This document shows positions 21,873 to 32,400 of a stretch of 64,000 nucleotides of DNA, piece after piece. The stretch is from assembly GCF_008704395.1 (NCBI RefSeq), contig NZ_CP023695.1, positions 62,001 through 126,000 of the forward strand, written 5' to 3'. The position numbers were made by a program, and so were the translations under genes. The notes beneath the pieces are model-generated. The model saw nothing but the letters and a program-made list of their open reading frames with translations, made no database searches and was not told the origin of the DNA. Every line of letters starts with the position of its first letter. Positions within the stretch are counted from its first letter, which is position 1. The DNA is from Streptomyces alboniger. Its GTDB lineage: Bacteria > Actinomycetota > Actinomycetes > Streptomycetales > Streptomycetaceae.

Positions 21873-22673
21873 GTGACGAACACGCGCAGCCCGGGCGCCG
21901 CCGCCCGCGGCGGCTGGATACGCCGCTACCACACCCCGAGGGGCGATGCCCCCGCTCTCGTCTGCTTCCCGCACGCCGGGGGTTCCGCATCGGCGTACTT
22001 CGCCCTGTCGGCTGCCCTTTCCGAGGGAGCCGAGGTGCTGGTCGTGCAGTATCCCGGCAGGCAGGACCGCCTGGAGGAGCCCGCCCTGACGGATCTCAGG
22101 GAGCTGGCGGAGGGAGCCGTGACGGCCCTGGCGCCCTGGAGGGGCCGCCCGTTGACGTTGTTCGGGCACAGCATGGGATCCGTCGTGGCCTACGAGGTCG
22201 CACGGCGCCTGGAGCGGGGGCCGGGCCCCGCTCCGGCCGGGCTCGTCGTCTCGGGCAACACGGCGCCCTCGGTCGAGCGGGACCAGGGGGTCCACCGGCT
22301 GGACGACGAGGAGCTGATGGCATGGATGTCGGACCTCGCCGGTACGCCGCCGGCCGTGCTGGCGGACAAGGAGCTCCTGGCCACCATCGTCCCCTCCCTG
22401 CGTGGCGACTTCACGGCGCTGGAGACCTACCGCCACCCGAAGGGCAGCTCGGTGCGGTGCCCCATCAGCGGCTATGTGGGCGACCACGATCCGTATGTGC
22501 CGCACGACGGCTTCCTGCGCTGGGCCGAGCACACGACGGCGGAGTTCACCGTCCAGGTCTTCGACGGCGGCCATTTCTACATCGAGGAGCAGGTGCAGGA
22601 GGTGGCCCGGAGCATTCTGCGGGACGTGTCCGCCTTCGCCTCGCGGCGCCCGGCGCGAGACCTGCCCGCCTGA
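21873..22673 (+). CDS. Type II thioesterase
   Basis: A 266-residue stand-alone alpha/beta-hydrolase of the type II (editing) thioesterase family, which frees mis-primed or stalled carrier domains in NRPS and PKS lines. The nucleophile elbow GHSMG places Ser at residue 100. The acid is likely Asp in GDHDPYVPHD and the His lies in DGGHFYIEEQ (about residue 234). LVCFPHAGGSASAY near the N-terminus is the family oxyanion-side motif. The GTG at 21873 follows AAGGAG with 6-base spacing; an in-frame ATG 36 bases earlier lacks a good site. It faces the exporter genes and probably serves both NRPS proteins. Confidence 0.94.
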   Translation: MTNTRSPGAAARGGWIRRYHTPRGDAPALVCFPHAGGSASAYFALSAALSEGAEVLVVQYPGRQDRLEEPALTDLRELAEGAVTALAPWRGRPLTLFGHSMGSVVAYEVARRLERGPGPAPAGLVVSGNTAPSVERDQGVHRLDDEELMAWMSDLAGTPPAVLADKELLATIVPSLRGDFTALETYRHPKGSSVRCPISGYVGDHDPYVPHDGFLRWAEHTTAEFTVQVFDGGHFYIEEQVQEVARSILRDVSAFASRRPARDLPA

Positions 22674-22964
22674 GCGGGCGCGGCGCGGCCCGCTGTCGGC
22701 TCTGCCGCCACCGGACAGGCGATCTGACATCCCGTCAGTTCACCGGCGCGCCCTGTCCGCTAGCCGTCCCCTGCGACCTCCCCGGGCTCTTGGCCGGATG
22801 TCGCCGTATCACCAGAGCGGCCACTCAAGATATATCTCAATGCTTGACACGCGTCATATCGCGTGCCACAGTCCGGGGACAGGGTGCGGCCGCAGGTACG
22901 TGTCCAGCCTGTGGTGCCAAGTGCCCCCACACGTCCCGCAACCCTTTGACCACAGGAGTGCTCT

Positions 22965-23951
22965 ATGCCAGAGGCCATCCACGCTGAGGGCCTGGTGAAA
23001 CACTTCGGCGACGTACGGGCGGTGGACGGTGTCGACCTGGACGTCGCCCAGGGAACCGTGCTCGGCCTGCTCGGCCCCAACGGCGCCGGCAAAAGCACCA
23101 TCGTACGGATCGTGACCACCCTGCTCATGCCGGATGCCGGGCATGCGACCGTCCTTGGGGCGGATGTCGTCAAGGACCCGGACACGGTGCGCCGTTCGCT
23201 CGGCATGGCGGGGCAGTTCGCCGCGGTCGACGAGTTCCTCACGGGGCGGGAGAATCTGCAACTGATCGGCTGTCTCTATCAGTTGAGGAAACGCGACGCG
23301 GCAGCGCGCGCCGAGGAGCTGCTGGCGCTGTTCGACCTCACCGACGCCGCCGACCGGACGGCCAAGACCTACTCCGGCGGCATGCGGCGCCGTCTCGACC
23401 TCGCCGCGGCCATGCTCATGAAGCCGGCGGTGATGGTCCTGGACGAGCCGACGTCGGGCCTGGACCCCACCAGCCGGCGGGTGCTGTGGGACGTCATCCG
23501 CGCGATGGTCGCCGAAGGCACCACGCTCCTGCTGACCACGCAGTACCTGGAAGAGGCCGACCAGCTCGCCGATTCGATCTGCGTCATCGACCACGGCCGG
23601 GTGCTCGCCTACGGCACGAGTGACGAACTCAAGGCACGCGTGGGGAACGAGCGGGTGGAGATGGTCCTTCCCGAGGGCGAGGACCTCACCGGCGCCGGTC
23701 TGGTGATGGCCTCGGAGGGGCAGGGGGAGGTATCCATCGAGGAGCACACCCGCAAACTGATCGTGCCGGTCTCGGAGGGTTCGCGCTCGTTGGGCGGCAT
23801 CATTCGCCGGCTGGACGAGCTGGGCATTCCCTTCGACGACATCGCCCTGCGCCGTCCGACCCTGGACGATGTATTCCTCTCCCTCACCGGCCACGCCGCC
23901 CAGGGCGGCGGGGACAGCGAGGACCTTCGCGTGAAGGAGACCGCCAAGTGA
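22965..23951 (+). CDS. ABC transporter ATP-binding protein, DrrA type
   Basis: A 328-residue ATPase of the daunorubicin-resistance (DrrA) family that powers antibiotic export. Walker A is GPNGAGKST, the signature is YSGGMRRRLDLA, and Walker B is VMVLDEPTSGLDP. The C-terminal region after residue 220 carries the family-typical LRRPTLDDVFLSLTG segment. CAGGAG lies just before the ATG. Its stop overlaps the GTG of the permease gene, giving a coupled pair. It probably exports the cluster product and gives self-resistance. Confidence 0.95.
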   Translation: MPEAIHAEGLVKHFGDVRAVDGVDLDVAQGTVLGLLGPNGAGKSTIVRIVTTLLMPDAGHATVLGADVVKDPDTVRRSLGMAGQFAAVDEFLTGRENLQLIGCLYQLRKRDAAARAEELLALFDLTDAADRTAKTYSGGMRRRLDLAAAMLMKPAVMVLDEPTSGLDPTSRRVLWDVIRAMVAEGTTLLLTTQYLEEADQLADSICVIDHGRVLAYGTSDELKARVGNERVEMVLPEGEDLTGAGLVMASEGQGEVSIEEHTRKLIVPVSEGSRSLGGIIRRLDELGIPFDDIALRRPTLDDVFLSLTGHAAQGGGDSEDLRVKETAK

Positions 23952-24799
23952 CCGTCCTGGCACCGCCACCCGCCGTCCGGCCCCCCACCGGGGGCGCTAT
24001 CGGACAGTCCGTGCGCGACTCGTTCATCATCGCCAAGAGCGGGCTGATCAGGGTCAAGCGCGCTCCGGGCATGATCTTGTTCATGCTGATCCAGCCGACC
24101 ATCTTCATCGTGATGTTCACCTATGTGTTCGCGGGATCGGTGAACATCGGCGGCACCACCGACCGCGCGGCGTTCCGCGAGTTCAACGTGGTCGGCATCA
24201 TGGCCCAGACCGTCATCTTCTCGGTCATCGCGACCGCCGCGGGCATCGCCGATGACATGCGCAAGGGACTGGTCGACCGGTTCCGTTCGCTGCCGATGGC
24301 ACGCGGCGCGGTGCTCACCGGCCGCACACTGTCGGACTCGGTGACGATCGCTCTCGTCCTGGTGGTGCTGGGCTGCGTCGGAGCGGGAGTCGGCTGGCGC
24401 TTCCATGAGGGAATCGCCAAGATGCTGGCCGGCTTTGCGCTGCTTTTCCTGCTGGGATACGCCTTCACCTGGGTCGGCGCGCTGACCGGACTGGCCTCCC
24501 GCTCCCCCGAGGCGGCGTCGTCGGCTCCCATGCTGTGGATCTTCCCGGTGTCGTTCATCTCCAACGCCTTCGTGGACCCCACCCGGATGTCGACCCCCCT
24601 GCGGGTCATGGCCGAATGGAACCCGTTCAGCGCGACCGTGCAGGCCGCGCGCACGCTGTTCGGCAATCCGGGTACCGGAGCCAGGGACGCCTGGCCGATG
24701 CAGCACCCGATCGAGGCGTCGCTGATCTACTCGCTCCTCATCATCGTCGTCTTTCGCACCCTGGCCGTGCGCAAATACCGGCGCACCGCCACCTCCTGA
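23948..24799 (+). CDS. ABC transporter permease, DrrB type
   Basis: A 283-residue integral membrane protein of the ABC-2/DrrB family. Hydrophobic segments are visible: MILFMLIQPTIFIVMFTYVFAG, the GIMAQTVIFSVIATAAGIAD stretch, IALVLVVLGCVGAGVG, FALLFLLGYAFTW and a C-terminal SLIYSLLIIVVF helix. RKGLVDRFRSLPMARGAVLTGR is the cytoplasmic loop typical of this family. It overlaps the ATPase gene by 4 bases. A perfect 19-bp hairpin follows 33 bases after the stop and probably ends the transcript. Confidence 0.93.
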   Translation: MTVLAPPPAVRPPTGGAIGQSVRDSFIIAKSGLIRVKRAPGMILFMLIQPTIFIVMFTYVFAGSVNIGGTTDRAAFREFNVVGIMAQTVIFSVIATAAGIADDMRKGLVDRFRSLPMARGAVLTGRTLSDSVTIALVLVVLGCVGAGVGWRFHEGIAKMLAGFALLFLLGYAFTWVGALTGLASRSPEAASSAPMLWIFPVSFISNAFVDPTRMSTPLRVMAEWNPFSATVQAARTLFGNPGTGARDAWPMQHPIEASLIYSLLIIVVFRTLAVRKYRRTATS

Positions 24800-24831
24800 C
24801 GGGCCCTGCCCCAGGACGCGGGCGCCACGAT

Positions 24832-24875
24832 CACGGCCCAGGGGGCGGGTCGCCCAACCCGCCCCCTGGGCCGTG
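24832..24875. terminator. Strong bidirectional hairpin terminator
   Basis: Two perfectly complementary 19-base arms (24832-24850 and 24857-24875) enclose a 6-base loop. It lies between the convergent permease and reductase genes, so it can end transcripts from both sides. There is no long T run, as is common in Streptomyces terminators. Confidence 0.85.
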
Positions 24876-24929
24876 CCGTTCGCGCGATGCCCTACGGACG
24901 GTCGCAGTCCAGCGGCGGCACCCGCTGCC

Positions 24930-25703
24930 TCACCCCTCTGCGGCCGGGCCCCTTGAGCAGTACGGCAGATAGGCGTCCAGGAGGTCATCCAGGTAGCTCG
25001 CCGCGCTGCGCAGGCCGGGGCGGAAGTGAGGAACGTAGGCCTGGAGCCGGCGGATCGAGACGCGGGTGAGGGCCGCTTCGCCAGGAATGTAGGTGCGCAC
25101 CGCGCTCGTGCCCAGCCGCATCTCGATGCCGTCCAGGATCGCCTCGATGTGCTGCGGCGCCCCGGATGCCACATTGAGGACCTCATTGCGCACACCCTGG
25201 CCGAGCAGTCGCCCGATGGCATCAAGGAGGTCGTTGACATCCAGCAGGTCCCGGTGGACGCCCTGCTGCACCCGCACGGCACCGGCCCGTACCTGCCGCG
25301 TCAGTCCGGGCAGCAGCTGGTGGGGCCGCTGGTATCGGCCCACGGTGTGGCTCAGCCGCAGGATCAGGTAGGGCACGTGCGAGCCGCGGATCGTCGATTC
25401 GAGCGCCAGCTTGCTTCTCCCATAGGCCGACGGCGGAGAAACCAGGTGGTCTTCCTCGGCGCGCGGGGCACCGCTGGAGCCGTAGAGCGCGAAGGAGGCC
25501 GAGGAGAAGAACAGCACCGTCCGGTTGCGGTTGCCGCACTCGCGCAGGACCTCGCGCACCAGCTCCGCTTCCCGGCGAAACTGCGCGGGTGCGACGCCCG
25601 AATGACGGGAGACGCCCGCTGCGATCGCGGTGACCTCGGGAAACTTGTCTGTGAAGGCTTCTGAGAGATGCCGGGCGAGAAAACCGTGGCCGATGATCTG
25701 CAC
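24930..25703 (-). CDS. NAD(P)-dependent epimerase/dehydratase, probable sugar ketoreductase
   Basis: A 257-residue extended short-chain dehydrogenase. The glycine-rich nucleotide site IIGHGFLARHL is at the very N-terminus, and the Tyr-xxx-Lys pair is in SAYGRSKLALE (about residue 120). VLFFSSASFALYG provides the catalytic Ser region. HRDLLDVNDLLDAIGRLL and VLNVASG fit the family. The GTG at 25703 follows GGAG with 4-base spacing. In a cluster that makes a dTDP-deoxysugar it is the best candidate in the window for the C-4 ketoreductase that finishes the sugar; this assignment is inference from context. It lies downstream of the DUF1707 gene on the same strand. Confidence 0.8.
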   Translation of the reverse strand: MQIIGHGFLARHLSEAFTDKFPEVTAIAAGVSRHSGVAPAQFRREAELVREVLRECGNRNRTVLFFSSASFALYGSSGAPRAEEDHLVSPPSAYGRSKLALESTIRGSHVPYLILRLSHTVGRYQRPHQLLPGLTRQVRAGAVRVQQGVHRDLLDVNDLLDAIGRLLGQGVRNEVLNVASGAPQHIEAILDGIEMRLGTSAVRTYIPGEAALTRVSIRRLQAYVPHFRPGLRSAASYLDDLLDAYLPYCSRGPAAEG

Positions 25704-25742
25704 GTTGCTCCAACTCTGCGGCTCGGGAACCCAAAGGGCAGA

Positions 25743-26288
25743 TCAGCGCAACAGCGCATGACGGACCGTCAGTTTCCGCATGCCGACGGTCCCGTGGATC
25801 CTGATCCGCGGCCCCTGGGCACCGGAGGACCGTCCGGGCTTGTAGGACAGGCCCTTCAGCCCGGTCTTCATGTCCTGAAGGTCGACGACCGCCTCGCGCG
25901 GCACGATGATCCGGACGCGTCCCACGCCGATGAGGACCTCGAGGTCGACGACCGGATGCTCGATGACCGCCCGGGACAGGTCCAGGTACACGCTCGCCAG
26001 GGCCGATGCGACCGTGAGGTCCGCGGGCACCCGCCACCGGCCGCGGCGCAGGATCAGCCCGCTCACCGTGGTGATCGTGGACCGGTCGCCAGGGTTCTGC
26101 GCCGGGAGCCCGGCCACAGCCACATCGATCTGGCCCCGCGTCCTTGCGCTCAGCACCTGTTCGAGGCACTGGTCCAGCTGCTGGTGGGTGAGCTGTCCTT
26201 TCGCGTACGCGTCCTTCAGCAGCTGTGCGGCCCGCTCCCGGTCAGCGTCGCCGATCAGCGCATGGGGGTCCTTCGGCTGAAAAGCCAT
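25743..26288 (-). CDS. DUF1707 domain protein
   Basis: A 181-residue protein with an N-terminal DUF1707 (SHOCT-like) domain: ALIGDADRERAAQLLKDAYAKGQLTHQQLDQ, in which short helices are followed by a paired-helix segment up to about residue 60. The rest (residues 75-180) is beta-rich: a run of alternating hydrophobics (VDLEVLIGVGRVRIIVPREAVVDL) resembles cell-wall-active or LiaF-like C-terminal folds. DUF1707 proteins are common in Streptomyces and usually small membrane or envelope-stress proteins; this one has no membrane helix. The ATG at 26288 follows GAGG closely. It lies between the NRPS2 stop and the reductase gene, and its role in the cluster is unknown. Confidence 0.8.
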   Translation of the reverse strand: MAFQPKDPHALIGDADRERAAQLLKDAYAKGQLTHQQLDQCLEQVLSARTRGQIDVAVAGLPAQNPGDRSTITTVSGLILRRGRWRVPADLTVASALASVYLDLSRAVIEHPVVDLEVLIGVGRVRIIVPREAVVDLQDMKTGLKGLSYKPGRSSGAQGPRIRIHGTVGMRKLTVRHALLR

Positions 26289-26404
26289 GTCCTCAACTCT
26301 CGTGTCAGGTCGGCGGATCACCCGTATCCTGCCGGACGGCAGGCTCTCACCGCGGGCAAATGCCCCGGGCCGCCTCCCCGCCCCGGTGGCACCCATGGGG
26401 CGAA

Positions 26405-29400
26405 TCAGGACCCCTCCCCCGCACCCCTCCTGCGCAACCGGGGCGAGCGGGCCTTGGGGGCATGGTCGACGATGCGCGCCAGCGCCGCGATGTCGCGGGC
26501 CTCGTACACCTCGTTGATGAGCACCCGCACCCCCAGTTTCCTGCTGATCCGGCCGGTGAGGCCAGAGGCCAGCAGTGAGTCGCCGCCCAGGTCGAAGAAG
26601 TTGTCGCCGACACCTACCTGCTCGATGTGCAGGACATCCGCTATCAAGGCGCACAGCTCCTGCTCCGCCCGGGTACGCGGCGGCGTGACGTTGCGGTGCG
26701 GGCGCCCGGGTTCGGGCAGCGCACCGTAATCCAGCTTGCCGTTCTGGTTGAGCGGCAGTGCCTCGAGCAGGGTGTAGGCGGAGGGCAGCATGTACGCGGG
26801 CAGAACCTCCCGCAGCCTGTCGTGCACGTCCTGAAGCAGGCCGGCCCGGCCCGACCAGCGCCGCGGGGCCGGCGCCACCGCCACCCGGGGAGCCGGGCCC
26901 GCGCCGCGGCCGTCCTCGCGCCGGGCGTAGACGTTGCAAAGGACCGTGTCGTGCAGCAGGCCGCTGTCCTGTTCGCACACGACCTCGAAGCCGTGGTCCT
27001 TCAGGAGCGTCTGGACCTGCGCCAGCCTGCCGTCGACGTCGTGGAGTTCGATGGCGAACTGCCGGATCCTTTGCCAGTGCTCGGGGCGGATGCCCTTGAG
27101 GACCTCGTGCTCGGCGCCCTCCACGTCGATCTTCACCAGGTCGATCCGGTCGATGGCCTCCTGCTCGATGATGTCCGAGAAGGTGCGCACAGGGCAGGTG
27201 AACGTCCGGCTCTCCAGGCGGGACTCGACGACCTCGTCGATCAGGTCCGTTGCGGCGGCGCCGGGCCGCGCGCCGCCATCCGGCCCCGCCTTGTTGCGCA
27301 GGAAGGCGCGCACCAGGTCGCGCGCCTGGGGCGCGGTCGCGGCGCGGGTGGAGTTGACGGTGTTGTGCGGGTAGAAGGTGAAGGTCTCCTCCTGTGCCTG
27401 GGACCCCAGTGCGCAGTCGAACAGCTTGGCGTTCAGGCCGTGGAGCTCGACGTTGCGGCGCAGCGTGTCGTGCAGCGGGGGGAGCGGTTCGAAGGCGTAG
27501 AGGCGGCCGTCGGGGTTGCGGTGGGAGGCGAACAGGGTGAACAGGCCGATGTTGGCGCCGACATCGACGATCGTGTCGCCGTTGTCGATGGTGATGTTGC
27601 CGCGCAGGTACTCCTCGCGCGTGAAGATCTCCTCGTAGACGAAGTCCGTCTCGCTCTTGTTGTGGTGGAAGACCGTCATGCCGTTGGGCAGGTCGCGCAG
27701 GGGCGGGTGGGTGTCGCCCTCGGCGCGTTCCAGGCGCAGCAGGTGGCGTACCGCCGGTGCGCGGTCGGCTGCGGGGACGAGGTAGGCCATCAGGCGCTTG
27801 TCCCCCTCGCCGTGGTCGCGCACCACGACCCGCGCGTCCTGGAGGGCCGGGTGTTCGCTGAGCTTGGCCTCGATCTCCCCGAGCTCGATCCTGAACCCGC
27901 GGATCTTCACCTGGTCGTCGTTGCGCCCCAGGTATTCCAGGCTCTGGTCGGGCAGCCGGCGGACCAGGTCCCCCGAGCGGTACATCCGTGCGCCCGGCCG
28001 GCCGGCGAAGGGGTCGGCGACAAAGCGCTGGGCGGACAGTGCCGGCCGGTTCTGGTAGCCGCGTGCCACGCCCGCGCCGCCGACGTACAGTTCGCCCACG
28101 ACGCCGGCCGGTGTGGGCCGCAGGTATGGGTCGAGTACATAGGTGTGCAGGTCCGGCAGGCGCCGGCCGACCGGGCTGGCGGTCCGGCCCGTGTCGGCGC
28201 CGCTCAGCAGGTGGTAGGTGGTGTGCACGGTGGTCTCGGTGATGCCGTACATGTTCACCAGCCGGGTGTTCTTGTTGGCCTCGCGCCGCATCCAGGGGGT
28301 GAGCAGTGCCGGGTTCAGTGCCTCGCCGCCGAACACCACCACCCGCAGGGCGTGTTCCGCGCCGTCCTCGCCCTGGGCGGCGATCAGCTGGTGGAAGGCC
28401 GTCGGTGTCTGGTTCAGCACCGTCACCCGCGAGGTGCACAGCAGCCGGTAGAGGTCCTTGGGGTTGCGGGCGACCTTGCGCGGCACCACGACCAGGGTGG
28501 CGCCGTGCAGCAGCGCACCCCACATCTCCCACACCGAGAAGTCGAAGGCGAAGGAGTGGAGCAGCGCCCACACGTCCCTGTGGTCGAAGGCGAAGTGCTC
28601 CCGTGTGGTGGTGAACAGCCTTACCACGTTGCGGTGTTCGACCGTGACGCCCTTGGGGGTTCCTGTCGAGCCCGAGGTGTAGATGACGTAGGCCGCATGA
28701 TCGGGCCGCACGCCGGTGTCCGGCAGGTTGTGGGCCAAGAGCCCGCTCCAGCGGTCGCTGTCCGCGCGCACGTCAAGGACCGGGAGCGGTGGGAGGCCGG
28801 GGCTTGGGTCCGGGTGCCAGGGGGCGTCGGTCAGCAGCAGGCGCGGCGCGCTGTCGGCCAGTACCAGGGCGGTGCGTTCGGAGGGGGAGGCAGGATCGAT
28901 CGGCACATAGGTGCCCCCGGCCTTGAGCACCGCGAGCACGGCGACCATGAGATGCTCGGTCCGCTCCAGGCGCAGCGCGACCACCACCTCCGGCCCCACG
29001 CCCAGGGAGCGCAGGTGGCGGGCCAGGCGGTTGGCGCGTTGGTTCAGGTCCCCATACGACAAGCTGCGGTGGCCGGCGGTGACAGCGATGGCGTCCGGCA
29101 TCGCGGCTGCCACTTCCTCAAACCACTGGTGGATGCACCGGCCCCGTGCCGGTGTGGCCGGCACCTGGCTCCGCTGCGCCAGGGCCTGGCGGCGTATCTC
29201 CTCACCCAGGACCGGCAGTTCGAGAGCGGGCTGCTGGGCGGCCCGCCCGCCGTTAAGGGCGTCGGTGAGCCGCGCCAGCGCCGTGTGGAGGTAGTCGGTG
29301 ACGGACTGCGGGTCGTAGGGCAGGCCCGAGCGCCCCTGGAGGGTGATGTGCGGGTGGCGGCCGCTGATGGCCACCTCCATTGGCTCGGTGCGCTCGTCGT

Positions 29401-32400
29401 GGGCGGCGCTCGCGTTGGCGTGCGGGCCCCTGAAGTCGAGGATCATGTCGATGTGCGGCAGGTGGGCGCTAGGGCCGGGCGCTTGCTGGTCCATGTGGTG
29501 CACCAGGTCCCGCACGCTCATCCCGGTCAGCTCGGCGTGAACCGGGCGGGTCTGGCCGGCCGCGGTGCTGCAAAAGCTCACATGGGCGCGCCCGCTGAAC
29601 ATGGAGATGGTCAGGGCCCAGCCCGCGTGGAAGAGCGCGGCGGGGTGGGTGGCGAGCTTCTTCGCGCAGGTGCGGATTTGTTCGCCAAGGAGGGGGTCGA
29701 GGACCTGGCTGTGAACGGGGGGCTGGGCCTTGGCGCCGGCCGTCAGCTGTGCTGCGCCCTCCTTTGCGACCAGGTCTGCCAGCCGTGCCCCTGCGTCTGC
29801 GGCGAGCCGGCTGAGAACCTGCCCGTACAGTGCGGCGATGTGCTGCGCGTAGGGCGGCTCGAGCAGTGGGCGCTGGTATTGCATGGTCAGCCGCAGCCGG
29901 TCGCCGTCGGGATGGGCGAATACGGTCAGGGGGAAATGGCTCAGGGAGTGCAGGCCGACGCCGGTGACGGCGAAGCCCGCCGCATCGGCCGCATCGGCCG
30001 CGGCCTGCCTGTCCAGGGGGAAGGACTCGAAGCCGATGACGGTGTCGAACAGGGTGGGCAAGCCGGCGGCGCTGTGGATCTCGCCCAGTGCGCAGGGGGG
30101 TCGGCCCAGCAGGGCCGCCTGCCGTTGCTGGAGCTGCTCCAGCAACTGTGCGGCGCTCTCCTGCGGCTCGCACCGCACCCGTATGGGCACGGTGTTGATG
30201 AAGGTTCCCACCATGTGCTGCGCGTCGGGCAGCTCGGCGGGCCGTCCCGCCACCGCGGCGCCGAACACCACGTCCCGGCGGTGGGTGAGATGGCTCAGGA
30301 CGACGGCCCAGGCCCCCTGCACCAGGGTGTTGAGGGTGATGCCCATCTCGGCGGCCCTGTCCGGCAGCGCCCGGGCCGCGGCGGGCGGCAAAGGCACATC
30401 GAGGCGCTCGGTTTCCTCCGCCGCCGCAGCGGTGGGGGCGGTGAGCAGGCAGGGCTCGGTCAGTCCTGCCAGCTCCTGCGCCCAGGCGCTGGCGGCCGCC
30501 TTGGTGTCCTGCCGCTCCAGCCAGGCAAGGTAGTTGCGGTAGCTGGGGGCCGGTGGCAGCGCGGCGGCGCCCTGATCGGCGTAGAGGCGCATCAGGTCCG
30601 TCGCCAGCAGGGGCAGGCACCAGCCGTCGAGGGTGGCGTGGTGGGCGGACAGGATCAGCACATGGCGGTCTGTGGCCAGGGTCAGCAGTGACATGCGCAG
30701 TACCGGTGGCACCGCGAGGTCGAAGTGGAGCGTCAGGTCACTGGCCAGGAACTGCCGATAGGCGCTGTCACGCATGGCCTCGCCGAGGCTGCTCAGATCG
30801 AGGTACTGCCAGGGCAGCTGGACGCCGTCCACGACGAACTGGACGAGGGTGCCCTGGGGTCCGGGGGCGTAGGCGGCGCGTAGGGCGGGGTGGCGGTCGA
30901 GCAGGGCCTGTGCGGCAGCGCGCAGGCGCGCGGGCTCGATGGGCCCGGACAGGCGCAAGGTGTACTGGACCTGGTAGGTGTCGGTGCCGGCGGATGCCTC
31001 GTGCTCCCTTTGGGAGTGCACCAGCAGTCCCTGGGGAAGCGGCGCGAGAGGCCAGATGTCGGACAGGCCCGGGTAGTGCTGCTGCCAGTCGTCGAGTTCG
31101 TGCTGGGTGACACCGGGCAGGAGCACGTCCGAGGGACTCAGACCGCCCGCGCCGGCCGTCGCGGCATGGTGGGAGATCGCCTGGAGCGCCAGGGCCCACA
31201 GATGTGCCAGCTGCTGTATCTCGGCGGCGCTCATCAGGGTTGCGCAGGCGGTGAACACCGCTTCGAGGCGCGGGCCTTCGCCGGTGTCGATGAGAGCGCT
31301 GCGCACGGCGAGGTCGGTCTGTGGGCCGGTGTGCGGTGCTGCGGGCACGCTCCAGCCCCTGGTTGGGGTGAATCCCGCGCCGGGCGGGTGGGGGGCGGGT
31401 GCCGGGAAGTGGCCCAGGTGGGCAAAGGAGATCCGGCCGCTTGGTGAGCGCGCAAGGGCGGCGGCGGTGTGGGGGTTGAGGTGGCGCAGGAGGTGGTAGC
31501 CGATCCCCTCATCGGGCAGGGTGCGCAGCTGCTCTTTTACCGCCTTGAGGGCGGTGCCGGCGGCGGGTTTGCCCTCAAGGGCCTCTTGCAGATCGAGGTG
31601 GGTCACATCCAGGCGTACCGGGGTGGTGCCGGTCAGCCGGCCGGCGGTGCGGGACAGTGCGATGCCGTCCACCTCGGCCGCCGCTCTGCCGTACTCGTCC
31701 AGGCTGATCAGCACGGATGATGCGGGGGCGCCGGAGGTAGCTCGCCGGTGTGCCAGCGCCAGTGCGAGCGCTGTGAGGAGTGCGTCCTGGATGTCGCAGC
31801 GGAAGGCGGAGGGGACCGTGGTCAGGAGGGTGTCGGTGAGGGGGGCCGGGAGCAGGAGGCGGGCGTCGACGGGTGCGGGGGTGGTGTCGTCGGCCGGTGC
31901 GGGGCGGCGCGGGCCGAGAGCCGCATCCGGCGCCTCAAGGCGGGTGAGCCAGGCCTCCAGCTCGGCCGCGCGTGCGGGCCGGTGCGCCTCCTTGGTCAGG
32001 GCACGGGCGACCAGGCGCAGCGGTGCGGTGACGGGGGGCAGCTCGATGTCCCGGCCCATCTTCAGCTGTTGCCCGGCGGTAGCGAGGTCGGCGAGCAGGA
32101 TGCGCCAGGAGTGGGCGTCCACCAGGAGGTGGGGCAGGACCATCAGCAGCCGCCCCGCCTGGCGGCTGCCCGCGTCGAACCAGGTGAACTGCGCCACCGA
32201 ACCGGCCGCCGGGTTGAGGCGGGCGGCTGCGGCGGCGAGTTCGGTGCGCAGCAGGTGATTCCATTCCTTTGCCTGCTCGGTGCCCGCGGCGGCCTGCCAG
32301 GGGGCGTCGGCGGCGACTTGGCGGATCAGAGGGTGTGCGCTCACCGAGCCCGGCGGGGCCACGAGGAGCCCGCCTTGGCCGGGGGGCCTCAGGCGGGTAC

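Noticed and set aside
26627..30691. A 1,354-codon plus-strand open frame opposite NRPS2
   Set aside because: Same antisense effect; composition is shadow-like and the minus strand encodes complete A, C and T domains.
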